From positions 62,001-126,000 of the forward strand of contig NC_008783.1 of the NCBI RefSeq assembly GCF_000015445.1: a stretch of DNA of 64,000 nucleotides. Reading direction: 5' to 3'. Positions 9,085-18,896 of this stretch are shown one piece after another. The notes under the pieces are model-generated. The model was not told where the DNA came from. It made no database searches and was given only the letters and a program-made list of their open reading frames with translations. Position 1 is the first letter of the stretch, and the number at the start of each line of letters is the position of its first letter. Source of the DNA: Bartonella bacilliformis KC583 (GTDB lineage Bacteria; Pseudomonadota; Alphaproteobacteria; Rhizobiales; Rhizobiaceae). A program made the translations under genes and the position numbers.

Positions 9085-12000
9085 TTAAGATTGGAAGGTG
9101 GTGTTTTTGAGTTGAGCGATCATACTTGCTGCAAAGGTAAAACGAGAAATATTAAGATCACCTTCAATAAGTGTACCAATTCGATTGGTCACCGTGTAAA
9201 TTTGATTTTCTTCTGTTTTGATCCAAACTGCGAGCGGATCATTTTGTTCACCATAGTTTTGCAAAATTTTCGTAACAATTTGCCGTAAGCTTTCAGCAAT
9301 ATTTTCTTTCGCTTGGCTTAAAGCCATACCATCATAATAATCAAAAATAGGGATGGCTCGGCTTGCTTCATCAATACGGTTTATGTGAATAATTTGAGCA
9401 AGAGAGAAGTAGATTTGTGCTGTTTGAATCAGGTCACTTTTATTTTGTTTTGCAATTAGAGAAATATCACAAATGATTGAGGCGACTTCCAGGAGAGCTA
9501 AGTGTTGTGCTAAAGCTTTTGGTGCCCCTTCTTTGCAATAACTTGCTGCTTTTTTTGCAATTTTTTGATGAATGTCTCTACCATTGGAGTGTGTAAGCTG
9601 TTCTTCGATAACAGTACGGGCCTGTTTGATTGTTTTCACAAGATCTTCCAACGGTGTCGATAAATCCATATGACGTAAGCCCCAATTGGTTGCTTCAAAG
9701 AGCATTGAGGTAATTGATGCATAGAGTTTATTTTGGATAAGACCAGGTATTTTATTATCGAGATTATCAATTTGGTTAGATAATTGCGGAATTTCAAAAC
9801 CATCACGAATAGCAATGAAAACACGAATAATATTTTCAACTTTTTGCCCTGTTTTGTCTTGCAGACGATTGACGAAAGTTGGTCCTCCACGATTGACAAT
9901 ATCATTGGCGATAAGAGTTGCAATAATATGACGGCGCAATTGGTGATTAATGATTTCTTGTTCAAACTGGGTTTGCAGTTGGGTTGGAAAATACCCCAAT
10001 AAGGTTGAATCAAAATAATGATGGTCAACAATAGGATTGTTGGCAATTTCTTCTTGCAGAGTCAATTTCGCATAAGCCAAAATAACAGCAAGTTCTGGGC
10101 GTGTGAGACCCTGATTTTGAGCAAGCCTTTGACGTAAAATTTGTTCATCAGGTAAAATTTCAACCCGACGATCAAGCAGGTTTTTCTTCTCTAGATCATT
10201 AATAAAGCGTGCTTGATAAGGCAAATCAAGAACGCCTCGTTTTTCCGCTAATGAGAGAGCAAGAGGTTGCAGATAATTGTTTCTCAATACTAATTGCTCA
10301 ACCTGTGGGGTCATTTCCTTTAAAAGAGCATCACGTGCGTCACGGGTGAGTTTTTTTGCTTGCAGTGCTGATGCAAGAACGATTTTGATATTCACTTCAA
10401 CGTCAGAGCAATTGACTCCTGCAGAATTATCAATGGCATCTGTATTGCATCGCCCACCATTTAAAATATATTCAATACGGCCGCGTTGAGTAAGACCAAG
10501 ATTAGCGCCTTCACCAATGACTTTAGCACGAACCTGCTCACCGGTGATGCGCACTGCGTCATTGGTACGGTCGCCTACTTGTGCATTAGTTTCTGTTGTT
10601 GCACGGACATAAGTTCCGATACCGCCAAACCATAAAAGATCAACAGGTGCTTTTAAAATGGCCGTGATGATTTCAAAAGGTGTTCCTGTTTGTTTTTCAA
10701 AACCAATAGCTTGTGCAGCTTCACGGGAAAGAGTGATTGTTTTCGCTGTACGTGAGAAGACACCGCCACCTTTTGACAATTTTCCTTGATCATAATCTTG
10801 CCAGCTGGAACGGGGAAGTTGAAACAGACGCATACGTTCTGCATAGCTTTCAGCGGCATTTGGATCTGGATCGATAAAGATATCGCGGTGATCAAAGGCG
10901 GCGATCAGCTTTGTTTGCTGCGACAATAACAACCCGTTACCAAAGACATCACCCGACATATCGCCAACACCAACACAGGTGAAAGGTTTTGTTTGGATGT
11001 CATGGTCAAATGACTCTCTAAAATGTCTTTTGACAGCTTCCCATGCACCTTTTGCTGTGATCCCAATCGCTTTATGGTCATAACCTGCTGATCCTCCAGA
11101 AGCAAAAGCATCATCAAGCCAAAAGTGATTTTCTTGGCTTATAGCATTTGCGGTGTCAGAAAAGGTTGCTGTTCCCTTATCTGCAGCCACAACAAAATAG
11201 GGGTCGTCGCCATCATGGCGGATCACATTAGGGGCTGCCTTGACTTTGCCATCAACCAGATTATCGGTAATAGATAGCAGTGCTGCAATATAGCTAATAT
11301 AGGCTTGTCGTGCGGCTTCTACAACAACGGAACGGTTATCGGTTTGAGGAAGACAATGGGGATAAAAGCCACCTTTTGCACCGACAGGGACGATCACTGC
11401 ATTTTTAACTTGTTGGGCTTTGACCAAGTCGAGCACTTCGGTACGATAATCCAATGCGCGGTCAGACCAGCGAATACCCCCACGAGCAATAGGACCAAAG
11501 CGTAAATGAACGCCTTCAACCTCTGGACCATAAACGAAAATTTCTCGGTAAGGGCGCGGTTCAGGTAAACCCTCAATCTGGCGTGGATCCAATTTAGTGG
11601 CTAAAATACGTCGTGGGCTCCCATCAGCAAGAGGGGTAAAGGCGTTGGTGCGTAGGCTTGCTGCAATCAAATTACGATAACGACGTAAAATAAGATCATC
11701 GTCCAAACTGGGGACATGCTGTAATTTTTCTTCAATGCGTTGTTGAATGATTGTTTCGTTTTTTTGTCGTTCTTCTGCCGTATGACTTTGATGAAATTTC
11801 AAATGAAACAAAGCATAAAGATCCTGAGTGATGTGAGGATAGGCGTTTAAAGTTTTAGCGACACGTTCTTGTGAATAAGGAATGCCCGCTTGTTGGATAT
11901 AGCGTCCGTAATGACGCAAAATGACAATTTCACGCCAATCCAGTTGGGCTGTTTGCGTAAGCGCGTTAAAAGCATCATCGTCAGCATTTTGGGCCCAAAC

Positions 12001-13794
12001 AGCTTCAAATGTTTCAGCAAGTTTGAGACCATTTTCGTCAAGATTAACACAAATTTGGAAAGAGCTTTCCAGTTGCATATCGTGAAGATACACATATTTT
12101 CCATTGCTGTCTGGCAGTTCAAGAGTTTGTTCGGCAATGACGCGAAATCCCATATTTTCAAGGAGTGGTACGCGTTTAGAAAGAGCAAGCGCTTCATGAC
12201 GGTGAAATAGCCTGAGAGCAATGGTGTGTTTTTCTTTATGGTGGGTGTGATAAAATGTCACAAAAAGAGGATGTTGGTCATTAAGATTTAAAATATGAGC
12301 TGCATCGTTTATAGCATCTTCCGCTGAAAATAAGTCACGATAGCTGTTGGGAAATTGACTGGCGAGATGTGTTTGCTGGTCTGTCGCTTTGTGAGCAAGA
12401 GCTACAGCTTGGACAGTTTCTTCCCAGTTACGTGTGATCTCGCGAACAGCGTGCTCAAGTGTGGTGCGTTCAATAACAGGGGCACTTTGGTTGCTTTTAC
12501 GGTAGACGATATAGTGGATGCGAATCAGTGTGCTTTCCAAGAAAAGCGGATAGGATTCAAAGAAATCACCTTCATAGATATCAACCAAATAGGCACCAAT
12601 TTTTTCACGTTTGCTGCTGCCATATTGATCCCGTGGGACATAGACAAGGACGGAAACAAAACGTCCAAAAGAATCAGCGTGCGCAAGAACCCGTAAACGG
12701 GGACGTTCATCTAATTGTAGGATGAGTTTAGCATTTTCTGTCAGTGTATCCACATCAGAGTGGAACATTTCATCTCTTGGATAGGTTTCTAAAACACTGA
12801 TAAGTGCTTTCCCAGAATGGTCAGCCCGATTATATCCAAGGCGCTGAATAATGGTTTCAGCTTTTTCTTTTAAGAAAGGAATTGTTAGAATAGAGTGTGT
12901 ATACGCTGAAGATGTAAACAACCCTACAATACGCATTTCTCCGCAAAGAAGTCCTGCTTTATTAAAAATTTTCAGACCAATATAATCTAACCGAACAAAG
13001 CGGTGGATTTTTGAGCGGCTATTCGCCTTTGTCACGGTAAACAAGGCGTCACTTTCCATAAAGGATAAGAGCTCTTGAGGACTCTCTCCCATATGTGCAT
13101 TTTCAATAATGCGAATAGAGGCATCTGTAAGAATACCCAATTCAATATCACCAGCGTTAAGAGCTTTATCAGGGTTTTGGCCTTCAGTGAAATCATAAGT
13201 GCGCAGCCCAAGAAAGATGAAATTATTGTTCATCAGCCATTGCAGAAATTCAATGGTTTTTGCACCTTCTTTTTGGTAGTTGAGTGGCAAGTTTGTTTGA
13301 TAGGCATGAATGCACTTTTTGACTTGCTCAAGCATGGGCTGCCAATCTTGTACAGCTGCGTTGACTTGTCCAAGAACTAAGGTGATCTCATCTTTAAGCT
13401 TTTGAGTTTGTTGTTGATTTAAAGCTTCAACATGGATTTGTATCAGACTGATACGTTGTTCGGAAGCACAATCAAGAACAGGATGCGCAATCAGATAAAT
13501 TTTATTTATTTGTTGATTGAAGACATTCAAAATAGAATCAAGCAAGAAAGGTTTGTTATCATTAACCAATGTAACAATCGTTATGGGTTTGTCATTACAG
13601 GTTAGTGTGTGTTCAAAGCAGACGGTGCTCTCTCCTCTCCGATATTGGTGGAGGGCTTCAGTAGCAACTTTTGCAGCTTTTTGGAGCTCACTGCTTTTAT
13701 AACGGGCTCTATCTTCTTCATCTGCATGGGCGAAAAGAATTGATTCTATTTCATTTGGATCTTTCTTAATATCCAGTATTTCTTGTTTTGACAT
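9085..13794 (-). CDS. gdhB: Large NAD-dependent glutamate dehydrogenase (GDH2 type)
   Basis: At 1569 residues this is the 180-kDa class of NAD-glutamate dehydrogenase, which oxidises glutamate to 2-oxoglutarate and ammonia in the cytoplasm. The catalytic core includes GPIARGGIRWSDR near residue 770, followed by KAQQVKNAVIVPVGAKGGFY with the substrate lysines. VGDMSGDVFGNG, a GIGTYV segment and VIGEGANLGLTQ of the NAD-binding part come later. The N-terminal third holds the ACT-like regulatory part typical of the family. Length is close to the family norm of about 1600, so the gene looks intact. The enzyme fits an organism that feeds amino-acid carbon into the TCA cycle. The symbol is a convention and naming varies. 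Confidence 0.95.
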   Translation of the reverse strand: MSKQEILDIKKDPNEIESILFAHADEEDRARYKSSELQKAAKVATEALHQYRRGESTVCFEHTLTCNDKPITIVTLVNDNKPFLLDSILNVFNQQINKIYLIAHPVLDCASEQRISLIQIHVEALNQQQTQKLKDEITLVLGQVNAAVQDWQPMLEQVKKCIHAYQTNLPLNYQKEGAKTIEFLQWLMNNNFIFLGLRTYDFTEGQNPDKALNAGDIELGILTDASIRIIENAHMGESPQELLSFMESDALFTVTKANSRSKIHRFVRLDYIGLKIFNKAGLLCGEMRIVGLFTSSAYTHSILTIPFLKEKAETIIQRLGYNRADHSGKALISVLETYPRDEMFHSDVDTLTENAKLILQLDERPRLRVLAHADSFGRFVSVLVYVPRDQYGSSKREKIGAYLVDIYEGDFFESYPLFLESTLIRIHYIVYRKSNQSAPVIERTTLEHAVREITRNWEETVQAVALAHKATDQQTHLASQFPNSYRDLFSAEDAINDAAHILNLNDQHPLFVTFYHTHHKEKHTIALRLFHRHEALALSKRVPLLENMGFRVIAEQTLELPDSNGKYVYLHDMQLESSFQICVNLDENGLKLAETFEAVWAQNADDDAFNALTQTAQLDWREIVILRHYGRYIQQAGIPYSQERVAKTLNAYPHITQDLYALFHLKFHQSHTAEERQKNETIIQQRIEEKLQHVPSLDDDLILRRYRNLIAASLRTNAFTPLADGSPRRILATKLDPRQIEGLPEPRPYREIFVYGPEVEGVHLRFGPIARGGIRWSDRALDYRTEVLDLVKAQQVKNAVIVPVGAKGGFYPHCLPQTDNRSVVVEAARQAYISYIAALLSITDNLVDGKVKAAPNVIRHDGDDPYFVVAADKGTATFSDTANAISQENHFWLDDAFASGGSAGYDHKAIGITAKGAWEAVKRHFRESFDHDIQTKPFTCVGVGDMSGDVFGNGLLLSQQTKLIAAFDHRDIFIDPDPNAAESYAERMRLFQLPRSSWQDYDQGKLSKGGGVFSRTAKTITLSREAAQAIGFEKQTGTPFEIITAILKAPVDLLWFGGIGTYVRATTETNAQVGDRTNDAVRITGEQVRAKVIGEGANLGLTQRGRIEYILNGGRCNTDAIDNSAGVNCSDVEVNIKIVLASALQAKKLTRDARDALLKEMTPQVEQLVLRNNYLQPLALSLAEKRGVLDLPYQARFINDLEKKNLLDRRVEILPDEQILRQRLAQNQGLTRPELAVILAYAKLTLQEEIANNPIVDHHYFDSTLLGYFPTQLQTQFEQEIINHQLRRHIIATLIANDIVNRGGPTFVNRLQDKTGQKVENIIRVFIAIRDGFEIPQLSNQIDNLDNKIPGLIQNKLYASITSMLFEATNWGLRHMDLSTPLEDLVKTIKQARTVIEEQLTHSNGRDIHQKIAKKAASYCKEGAPKALAQHLALLEVASIICDISLIAKQNKSDLIQTAQIYFSLAQIIHINRIDEASRAIPIFDYYDGMALSQAKENIAESLRQIVTKILQNYGEQNDPLAVWIKTEENQIYTVTNRIGTLIEGDLNISRFTFAASMIAQLKNTTFQS

Positions 13795-13933
13795 AATAGT
13801 CCTCCCTCTTTTCGCCTTTGGTAGTTTTTTCCTGACAAAAGTTGGCTTTTACGCAATTATCCCTAGTGTATCATCTTATTGATTAAAGGGAAGAGAGATT
13901 TATCTTCAGTGATTATAAATTATTTTCGTTACT

Positions 13934-13973
13934 TTATAGCAGGAATGATAACATTATAGCAGGAATGATAACA
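13934..13973. repeat. 20-bp tandem duplication upstream of gdh and carbonic anhydrase
   Basis: Two exact head-to-tail copies of a 20-bp unit starting TTATAGCAGG, in the 279-bp space between the divergent gdh and carbonic anhydrase genes. It looks like replication slippage. It could also alter spacing in the shared promoter region. Confidence 0.9.
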
Positions 13974-14073
13974 TTGAAATGAACAGTTTGTGTGAATTTT
14001 TATTTTTGTATTCAAGATCATGTGTAAAATGATAAGGACCTGGTAAAGGTTTAATAATTAAAGTGACGATATA

Positions 14074-14730
14074 ATGACTTTGCCAGAAAAACTTCTCAAA
14101 GGACACCGGTCCTTTATGGATAATCGTTTTTCACACGAGAGGGGGCGTTATCAGCAATTAGCGAAAGAAGGACAAAGGCCAGAGACTTTGATCATCGCTT
14201 GCTGTGATTCCCGCGCCGCTCCAGAAACGATTTTTGATGCTTGTCCAGGTGAAATTTTTGTTCTCCGTAATGTGGCGAATTTGGTTCCTCCTTTTTCTCC
14301 TGATGATCAATATCACGCAACGTCAGCAGCGATTGAGTTTGCAGTACAGTTTTTAGAAGTCAAACATATTGTTATTTTGGGTCATGGGCATTGTGGAGGG
14401 ATTCGTACCGTTCTTGATGAAACTTGTAAGCCCTTATCATCAGATGATTTTATTAGTCGTTGGATGAGCCTGTTGGCGCCAGCAGGAAAAGCTGTTGCGA
14501 GCAATCCATGGATGACTGCAAAAGAACAGCAAACAGCATTGGAGCATATTTCTATTCGTTATTCACTCGAGAATTTAGAGACATTTCCTTGGTTAAAAGC
14601 GCGCAAAGATGAAGGGCTGTTAAAATTGCATGGAGCTTGGTTTGATATTTCAAGTGGTGAATTATGGAGCATGGAACAAGAAACAGGCAATTTTACCCGT
14701 GTTGAAAGCGAATTGCTTGCTCAATCCTGA
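14074..14730 (+). CDS. Beta-class carbonic anhydrase
   Basis: A 218-residue beta-carbonic anhydrase, which interconverts CO2 and bicarbonate in the cytoplasm. Zinc ligands are visible as C44 in ACCDSR, H104 and C107 in ILGHGHCGG, and the D45-R47 dyad completes the active site. Length is normal for the family. The gene stands alone: it is divergent from gdh and followed by the structured RNA region before ffh. Such enzymes supply bicarbonate for carboxylations and support growth in low CO2, which suits an organism that moves between host niches. Confidence 0.95.
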   Translation: MTLPEKLLKGHRSFMDNRFSHERGRYQQLAKEGQRPETLIIACCDSRAAPETIFDACPGEIFVLRNVANLVPPFSPDDQYHATSAAIEFAVQFLEVKHIVILGHGHCGGIRTVLDETCKPLSSDDFISRWMSLLAPAGKAVASNPWMTAKEQQTALEHISIRYSLENLETFPWLKARKDEGLLKLHGAWFDISSGELWSMEQETGNFTRVESELLAQS

Positions 14731-14772
14731 AAACTACTCTCTGTTTCGCCTTCATTCTCGTGTGATAAAATC

Positions 14773-14806
14773 TTGACAAAGGACAGTTTTTGTTGTTTGA
14801 AATAAT
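14773..14806 (+). promoter_or_regulatory. Possible promoter for the RNA upstream of ffh
   Basis: A perfect TTGACA at 14773-14778 is followed, at longer than ideal spacing, by an A/T-rich TTGAAATAAT stretch that could serve as a -10 element. If real, transcription would begin near 14810, just before the first hairpin of the structured RNA. The -10 match is weak. Confidence 0.35.
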
Positions 14807-14815
14807 GAGCATTCA

Positions 14816-14921
14816 GTGACAAGAATTAACTTGGAGTCACCCACTGGGACCCCGCTCAAGGGTATAAAAAGATCCCAGAGGTCAACACCCGACGACGCGT
14901 TGCGTTCTCGGGTGTTATTTT
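14816..14921 (+). ncRNA. Three-hairpin structured RNA / ffh leader ending in a terminator-like hairpin
   Basis: Three consecutive inverted repeats occupy about 105 bases. Hairpin 1 pairs GTGAC (14816) with GTCAC (14836). Hairpin 2 pairs CTGGGA (14844) with TCCCAG (14873), with an inner CCC/GGG pairing. Hairpin 3 pairs AACACCCGA (14884) with TCGGGTGTT (14908) around an inner ACGC/GCGT pair, and is followed by ATTTTGG. It is more GC-rich than its surroundings and ends about 55 bases before the ffh start, so it is either a cis-acting attenuator of ffh or a free small RNA. It lacks the conserved SRP RNA core GGAAGGAAGCAG, so I do not call it 4.5S RNA. Confidence 0.6.
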
Positions 14922-14975
14922 GGTTTGCCATGTGGTTTGCTTGTTAGTTTTTGTCATAGAGAAATGAGGTTGGTG

Positions 14976-16523
14976 ATGTTTGAATCTTTGCAGGAGCGTC
15001 TTGGGTCTATTCTGTCCAATTTGACAGGGCGTGGTGCTTTGTCAGAACAAGATGTTGCGACAGCTCTGCGTGAAATTCGTCGTGCCTTGCTGGAAGCTGA
15101 TGTTGCGCTTGATGTTGTGCGTTCTTTCACGGATAAGGTTCGTGAAAAAGCTGTTGGGTCTGCCATTGTTAAATCTATTAAACCAGGTCAGATGGTTGTT
15201 AAGATTGTTCACGATGAACTTGTGAACATGCTTGGAGACGAGAGTGTTTTAGGCGATTTTAATGCACCAGCACCGGTCGTTGTTATGTTGATTGGTTTAC
15301 AAGGCTCAGGAAAGACGACGACAACAGCGAAACTTGCAAAGCGTTTAACTGATAAACATAATAAAAAAGTTTTAATGGCGTCGTTAGATACACGTCGTCC
15401 TGCTGCACAAGAGCAGCTTCGTCAATTAGGAGAACAAGGAAAGCTTGCCAGCTTACCAATTGTTCCTGGTCAATCGGCTGTTGATATTGCTGTACGTGCT
15501 GTTCAGGCAGCGAAGTTAGGCGGTTATGATGTTGTCCTTTTTGATACGGCAGGGCGTAACCATATTGATGAAGCTTTGATGCTTGAATTGGCACAGATTA
15601 AGGCTTCTTCTTTACCGCATGAAATTTTGTTGGTTGCAGATAGTCTTACCGGTCAGGATGCAGTTCACCTTGCTCGTTCTTTTGATGAGCGGGTAGGACT
15701 TACAGGGATTATTTTAACACGCATGGATAGTGATGGCCGTGGCGGTGCTGCTCTTTCAATGCGTGCTGTGACGGGAAAACCCATTAAAGCGATCGGTATT
15801 GGCGAAAAGATGGATGCTTTGGAAGAGTTTCATCCTAGTCGTATTGCAGATCGTATTCTTGGCATGGGCGATATTGTTTCTTTGGTTGAAAAGGCTGCTG
15901 AAACACTTGACCATGAAAAAGCTATGGCTCTTGCCAAAAAAATGCAAGCTGGAAAATTCGACTTAAATGATCTTGCAGACCAATTGCAAAAAATGAAGCA
16001 GCTTGGTGGTATGGGAGGCATTATGGGTATGATGCCAGGTCTAGGAAAGGTAAAAGATCAAATCACAGCTGCAGGCCTTAATGATGGTCTTTTAGATCGC
16101 CAATTAGCGATTATTGGGTCAATGACACGTGAAGAACGTCTCAAGCCTGAAATTTTAAAACATAGTCGTAAACAAAGAATTGCTAAAGGGTCAGGTACGA
16201 GTGCAGCTGATATTAATAAGCTTTTAAAAATGTATCGTCAAATGGCTGATATGATGAAAGCTATGGGCGGAAAAGGAAAAAGCGGTCTCATGGGCAAAAT
16301 GTTAGGGGGACTTGGTTCTAAAATGGGATTAGGTGGTTTGGGGGGAACTGGTGCTTTGCCTGATTTTTCCGGATTTGACCCTAAGCAATTATCGGCGCTG
16401 CAAAAGCAGGTTCAGAATAATTCTTTGAGCGGAGGACTGCCTGGTTTTCCAGGGCAAGGCTCAGAGATTCCTGGTCTTCCTAAAGGAAAAGGAATCGTGC
16501 CTCCATCACTTAAGAAGAAGTAA
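14976..16523 (+). CDS. ffh: Signal recognition particle protein Ffh
   Basis: I chose the ATG at 14976 (MFESLQERLG, preceded by GAGG) over an in-frame start at 14925, giving 515 residues. Ffh binds SRP RNA and signal sequences and delivers ribosomes to FtsY at the membrane. The N domain is about 1-90. The G domain has G1 IGLQGSGKTTTTAKLA at about 106-121, then DTRRPAA, DTAGR and TRMDSDGRGG. The methionine-rich M domain (about 300-430) includes GGMGGIMGMMPG. The C-terminus carries an extra Gly/Leu/Lys-rich tail ending in three lysines. It follows the structured RNA directly. In rhizobia ffh usually heads ffh-rpsP-rimM-trmD-rplS. Confidence 0.97.
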   Translation: MFESLQERLGSILSNLTGRGALSEQDVATALREIRRALLEADVALDVVRSFTDKVREKAVGSAIVKSIKPGQMVVKIVHDELVNMLGDESVLGDFNAPAPVVVMLIGLQGSGKTTTTAKLAKRLTDKHNKKVLMASLDTRRPAAQEQLRQLGEQGKLASLPIVPGQSAVDIAVRAVQAAKLGGYDVVLFDTAGRNHIDEALMLELAQIKASSLPHEILLVADSLTGQDAVHLARSFDERVGLTGIILTRMDSDGRGGAALSMRAVTGKPIKAIGIGEKMDALEEFHPSRIADRILGMGDIVSLVEKAAETLDHEKAMALAKKMQAGKFDLNDLADQLQKMKQLGGMGGIMGMMPGLGKVKDQITAAGLNDGLLDRQLAIIGSMTREERLKPEILKHSRKQRIAKGSGTSAADINKLLKMYRQMADMMKAMGGKGKSGLMGKMLGGLGSKMGLGGLGGTGALPDFSGFDPKQLSALQKQVQNNSLSGGLPGFPGQGSEIPGLPKGKGIVPPSLKKK

Positions 16524-16952
16524 ATCACAAAGAGAAAAACACATATAATGCAGCTAATGCAGCAAAAAATGTCAGAATATTTTATGTTTGTGCAAGGATT
16601 TTAAAAATTGAATGAGGGTTTATGCACTTATTGATTGACTGTGTAGTCGAGCGTTTTAGGGGTATGCAAGCTGTTGCGTTTTTAAAAAACTCTCTATTTG
16701 CTGGCGGCCTGTCTTAATGTAGGGGTATTTTACGCAAGAGTACGGGTCAAAGACGTGTTTACATGGCATCTTTGCAATCATTGGCCAAAAGCAGTTACCT
16801 AGCCGTCATCTCTGTGCGGATTATGTAAGAAAAATTTTAAAATTTTATCGTGAGGAAAGTTATTGATAATCACGAAATAATACGCTGAAAAGCAAAAAAC
16901 AAAGAAAATAAGTTAAAATGAAAGCCAAAATTGATAACAGGAGAAAAATAAT
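16524..16952. other. Unassigned gap between ffh and rpsP
   Basis: 429 bases with no recognised gene. Some relatives carry a chorismate mutase gene between ffh and rpsP, but I could not recognise any part of it here. A short open stretch from about 16661 soon stops. The rpsP ribosome binding site (AGGAGA) lies at the right end. Confidence 0.5.
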
Positions 16953-17315
16953 ATGGCCCTAAAAATTCGTTTATCACGCGGAGGTTCAAAAAAACGTCCT
17001 TACTACCATATCGTTGTGGCAGATGCACGCAGTCCACGTGATGGGCGCTTTCTTGAACGCGTTGGTGCATGGGATCCAATGTTGCCAAAGGATAAGCCAC
17101 GTGTAAAGCTTAACGAGGACCGTATTCAACATTGGCTTAATCAAGGGGCTCAACCAACAGATCGTGTTTTGCGGTTTTTGGATGCTGCTGGTTTAAAAAA
17201 GCGTCCAGCACGCAATAACCCACATAAAGGTGAGCCTGGCAAAAAAGCACAAGAACGGATAGCTGCTGCTAAGCAAGCTGCCGAAGATGCTAAAGCAGCA
17301 GAAGCATCAGCCTAA
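16953..17315 (+). CDS. rpsP: 30S ribosomal protein S16
   Basis: A 120-residue S16 protein beginning [33 protein letters not shown], with the conserved GAWDPM and [10 protein letters not shown] segments, then an Ala/Lys-rich C-terminal tail typical of alphaproteobacteria. It has a strong AGGAGA ribosome binding site 7 bases upstream. S16 is an early assembly protein of the 30S subunit. It is followed by its own hairpin rather than by rimM, which is found about 15.7 kb downstream. Confidence 0.98.
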   Translation: MALKIRLSRGGSKKRPYYHIVVADARSPRDGRFLERVGAWDPMLPKDKPRVKLNEDRIQHWLNQGAQPTDRVLRFLDAAGLKKRPARNNPHKGEPGKKAQERIAAAKQAAEDAKAAEASA

Positions 17316-17326
17316 TAAAACAAAGA

Positions 17327-17362
17327 AAGGCTTTTCAAAGATAAGTTTTGAAAGCCTTACAT
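17327..17362 (+). terminator. Terminator after rpsP
   Basis: A near-perfect 12-13 bp inverted repeat (AAGGCTTTTCAAA and TTTTGAAAGCCTT) with a short loop, 11 bases past the rpsP stop, followed by a T-rich stretch. It makes rpsP the end of its transcript here. Confidence 0.75.
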
Positions 17363-17463
17363 TTTACATATGGTGATGACGATTTGTTTTGGGTAAGCTG
17401 ATTTTCCTAAAAAGAAAAGAGGGTGTTCTCATTGAAAAGCTATAGTTAAAAAACTAAAGTTTT

Positions 17464-17670
17464 TTAAAAATCTATAGCGCGGCCTTTAATTTCCCAGTCT
17501 CCATAGCGAGCAGGATCTTTGCCGCCGCGCCCACCACTTTCTAAAGGTTTTTTCTCATGGATTTCGCGTTTGCGTCTTTCTGCAGCCTCCTGTAAGGCAC
17601 GCTGTGCTGCTGGGGAGAGGGAGGAATTTGGCCGAGAGCAAGCTGTATCGTTACTTATTTTATTATCCAT
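17464..17670 (-). CDS. DUF1674 / SdhAF4-like succinate dehydrogenase assembly factor
   Basis: A small protein (68 residues from the ATG at 17670; a start at 17688 would add six). Its C-terminus carries the full family signature GGRGGKDPARYGDWEIKG followed by RAIDF. The family is the bacterial counterpart of mitochondrial SDHAF4/Sdh8, which binds flavinated SdhA and helps mature succinate dehydrogenase. The sdhCDAB genes lie 18 kb downstream in this same window. The gene is divergent from htpX. In relatives it commonly neighbours htpX and rsmB, which agrees with this position. Confidence 0.88.
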   Translation of the reverse strand: MDNKISNDTACSRPNSSLSPAAQRALQEAAERRKREIHEKKPLESGGRGGKDPARYGDWEIKGRAIDF

Positions 17671-17754
17671 TTTATACCTATGTTCCATTGAAGAATCAGG
17701 AAGGAAACACCATCATATAAGAGTGGCTACACTTTGGCATGGAGTTTTTAAAGA

Positions 17755-18786
17755 ATGAACATAATGCGCACAACAATGCTTTTGGCTTTTATGACAGCTC
17801 TTTTTATGGGAGTTGGTTATCTGGTTGGAGGGGGCAGTGGTATGGTTGTTGCGCTTTTCATAGCAGGAGGATTAAATTTTTTTTCTTATTGGAACTCGGA
17901 TAAAATAGTTTTGCGTATGTATGGTGCGCGTGAGGTTGATGAGCATTCTTCACCTGTGTATTATAGGATTGTGACTAAACTGGCTCAAAGAGCCTCTCTT
18001 CCACAGCCGAAGGTCTATATTATTAATAATGCGCAGCCCAATGCTTTTGCGACAGGGCGTGACCCACAAAATGCAGCTGTTGCTGCAAGTACAGGGTTAT
18101 TGAAGCAATTGAGTGCAGAGGAAATTTCTGGGGTTATGGCTCATGAATTAGCGCATATTGAACATCGCGATACCTTAACGATGACGTTGACGGCAACCAT
18201 TGCAGGAGCCATCTCTATGCTTGGTAATTTTGCTTTATTGATGGGAATGGGCAGGCAACGCAATTCTTCAGGGAATTCTCAAGGGGCTGGAATGCTTGGG
18301 ACTGTTATTGCTTTGTTTGTTGCACCTTTTGCAGCAATGCTGGTGCAAATGGCGATTAGTCGTACACGTGAATATGCTGCTGATCGGCGGGGAGCTGAAA
18401 TATGTGGAAATCCTTTGTGGTTGGCTTCAGCTTTGAGCAAAATTTCTGGGGGTGGACAGACGTTTTATAATGAAGAGGCAGAGCATAATCCAGCAACAGC
18501 CCATATGTTTATTGTTAATCCTTTAAGGGGTGAAGGAGCGGACAGTCTTTTCTCTACTCATCCAGCAACTGAAAATCGTATTGCAGCTCTTCACAAGCAA
18601 GCAGAAAAGATGGCAAAAGAGGGGAATAAAGGGACGAAATTTGCTGTAGAGAATGGGCTTTACAGGAAACATGGCAATTTAGAAGATGAGGACCTCAATC
18701 CAGAAGCTCAGAATGGTTTTACGCATAATCAGAAAAAAAAGACTGTTCGGCGGGGTAAAGACCGTCCCACTTGGCTTCGTCATTAA
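17755..18786 (+). CDS. htpX: Membrane zinc metalloprotease HtpX
   Basis: A 343-residue HtpX-family protease of the inner membrane, involved in quality control of membrane proteins. Two membrane helices are at about 5-22 and 27-45. The zinc motif is H130-E131-xx-H134 ([12 protein letters not shown]), with the third ligand in [11 protein letters not shown] near residue 205. Two further hydrophobic stretches lie at about 145-165 and 180-200. The last 50 residues are a hydrophilic extension ending in basic residues. It is followed by a 21-bp tandem repeat and then rsmB in the same direction. Confidence 0.96.
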   Translation: MNIMRTTMLLAFMTALFMGVGYLVGGGSGMVVALFIAGGLNFFSYWNSDKIVLRMYGAREVDEHSSPVYYRIVTKLAQRASLPQPKVYIINNAQPNAFATGRDPQNAAVAASTGLLKQLSAEEISGVMAHELAHIEHRDTLTMTLTATIAGAISMLGNFALLMGMGRQRNSSGNSQGAGMLGTVIALFVAPFAAMLVQMAISRTREYAADRRGAEICGNPLWLASALSKISGGGQTFYNEEAEHNPATAHMFIVNPLRGEGADSLFSTHPATENRIAALHKQAEKMAKEGNKGTKFAVENGLYRKHGNLEDEDLNPEAQNGFTHNQKKKTVRRGKDRPTWLRH

Positions 18787-18804
18787 AATTCAAAAACGGC
18801 CTCA

Positions 18805-18846
18805 ATGAGAACATTTTTAAATAAGATGAGAACATTTTTAAATAAG
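18805..18846. repeat. 21-bp tandem duplication between htpX and rsmB
   Basis: Two exact adjacent copies of a 21-bp unit starting ATGAGAACATTT. They lie 19 bases after the htpX stop and about 50 bases before rsmB. Probably slippage. Confidence 0.92.
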
Positions 18847-18896
18847 AAATGTGCGTTAAGGCTTTATTTTGAAAAATCACATGAGAAAGTGGATGC

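Noticed and set aside
9085..13794. Many open frames on the opposite strand and other frames of gdh
   Set aside because: They are shadows of the 1569-codon gene and have no family features or ribosome binding sites.
14816..14921. 4.5S (SRP) RNA as an explanation of the RNA before ffh
   Set aside because: The conserved SRP domain IV core (GGAAGGAAGCAG region) is not present, and the fold is three short hairpins rather than one long rod.
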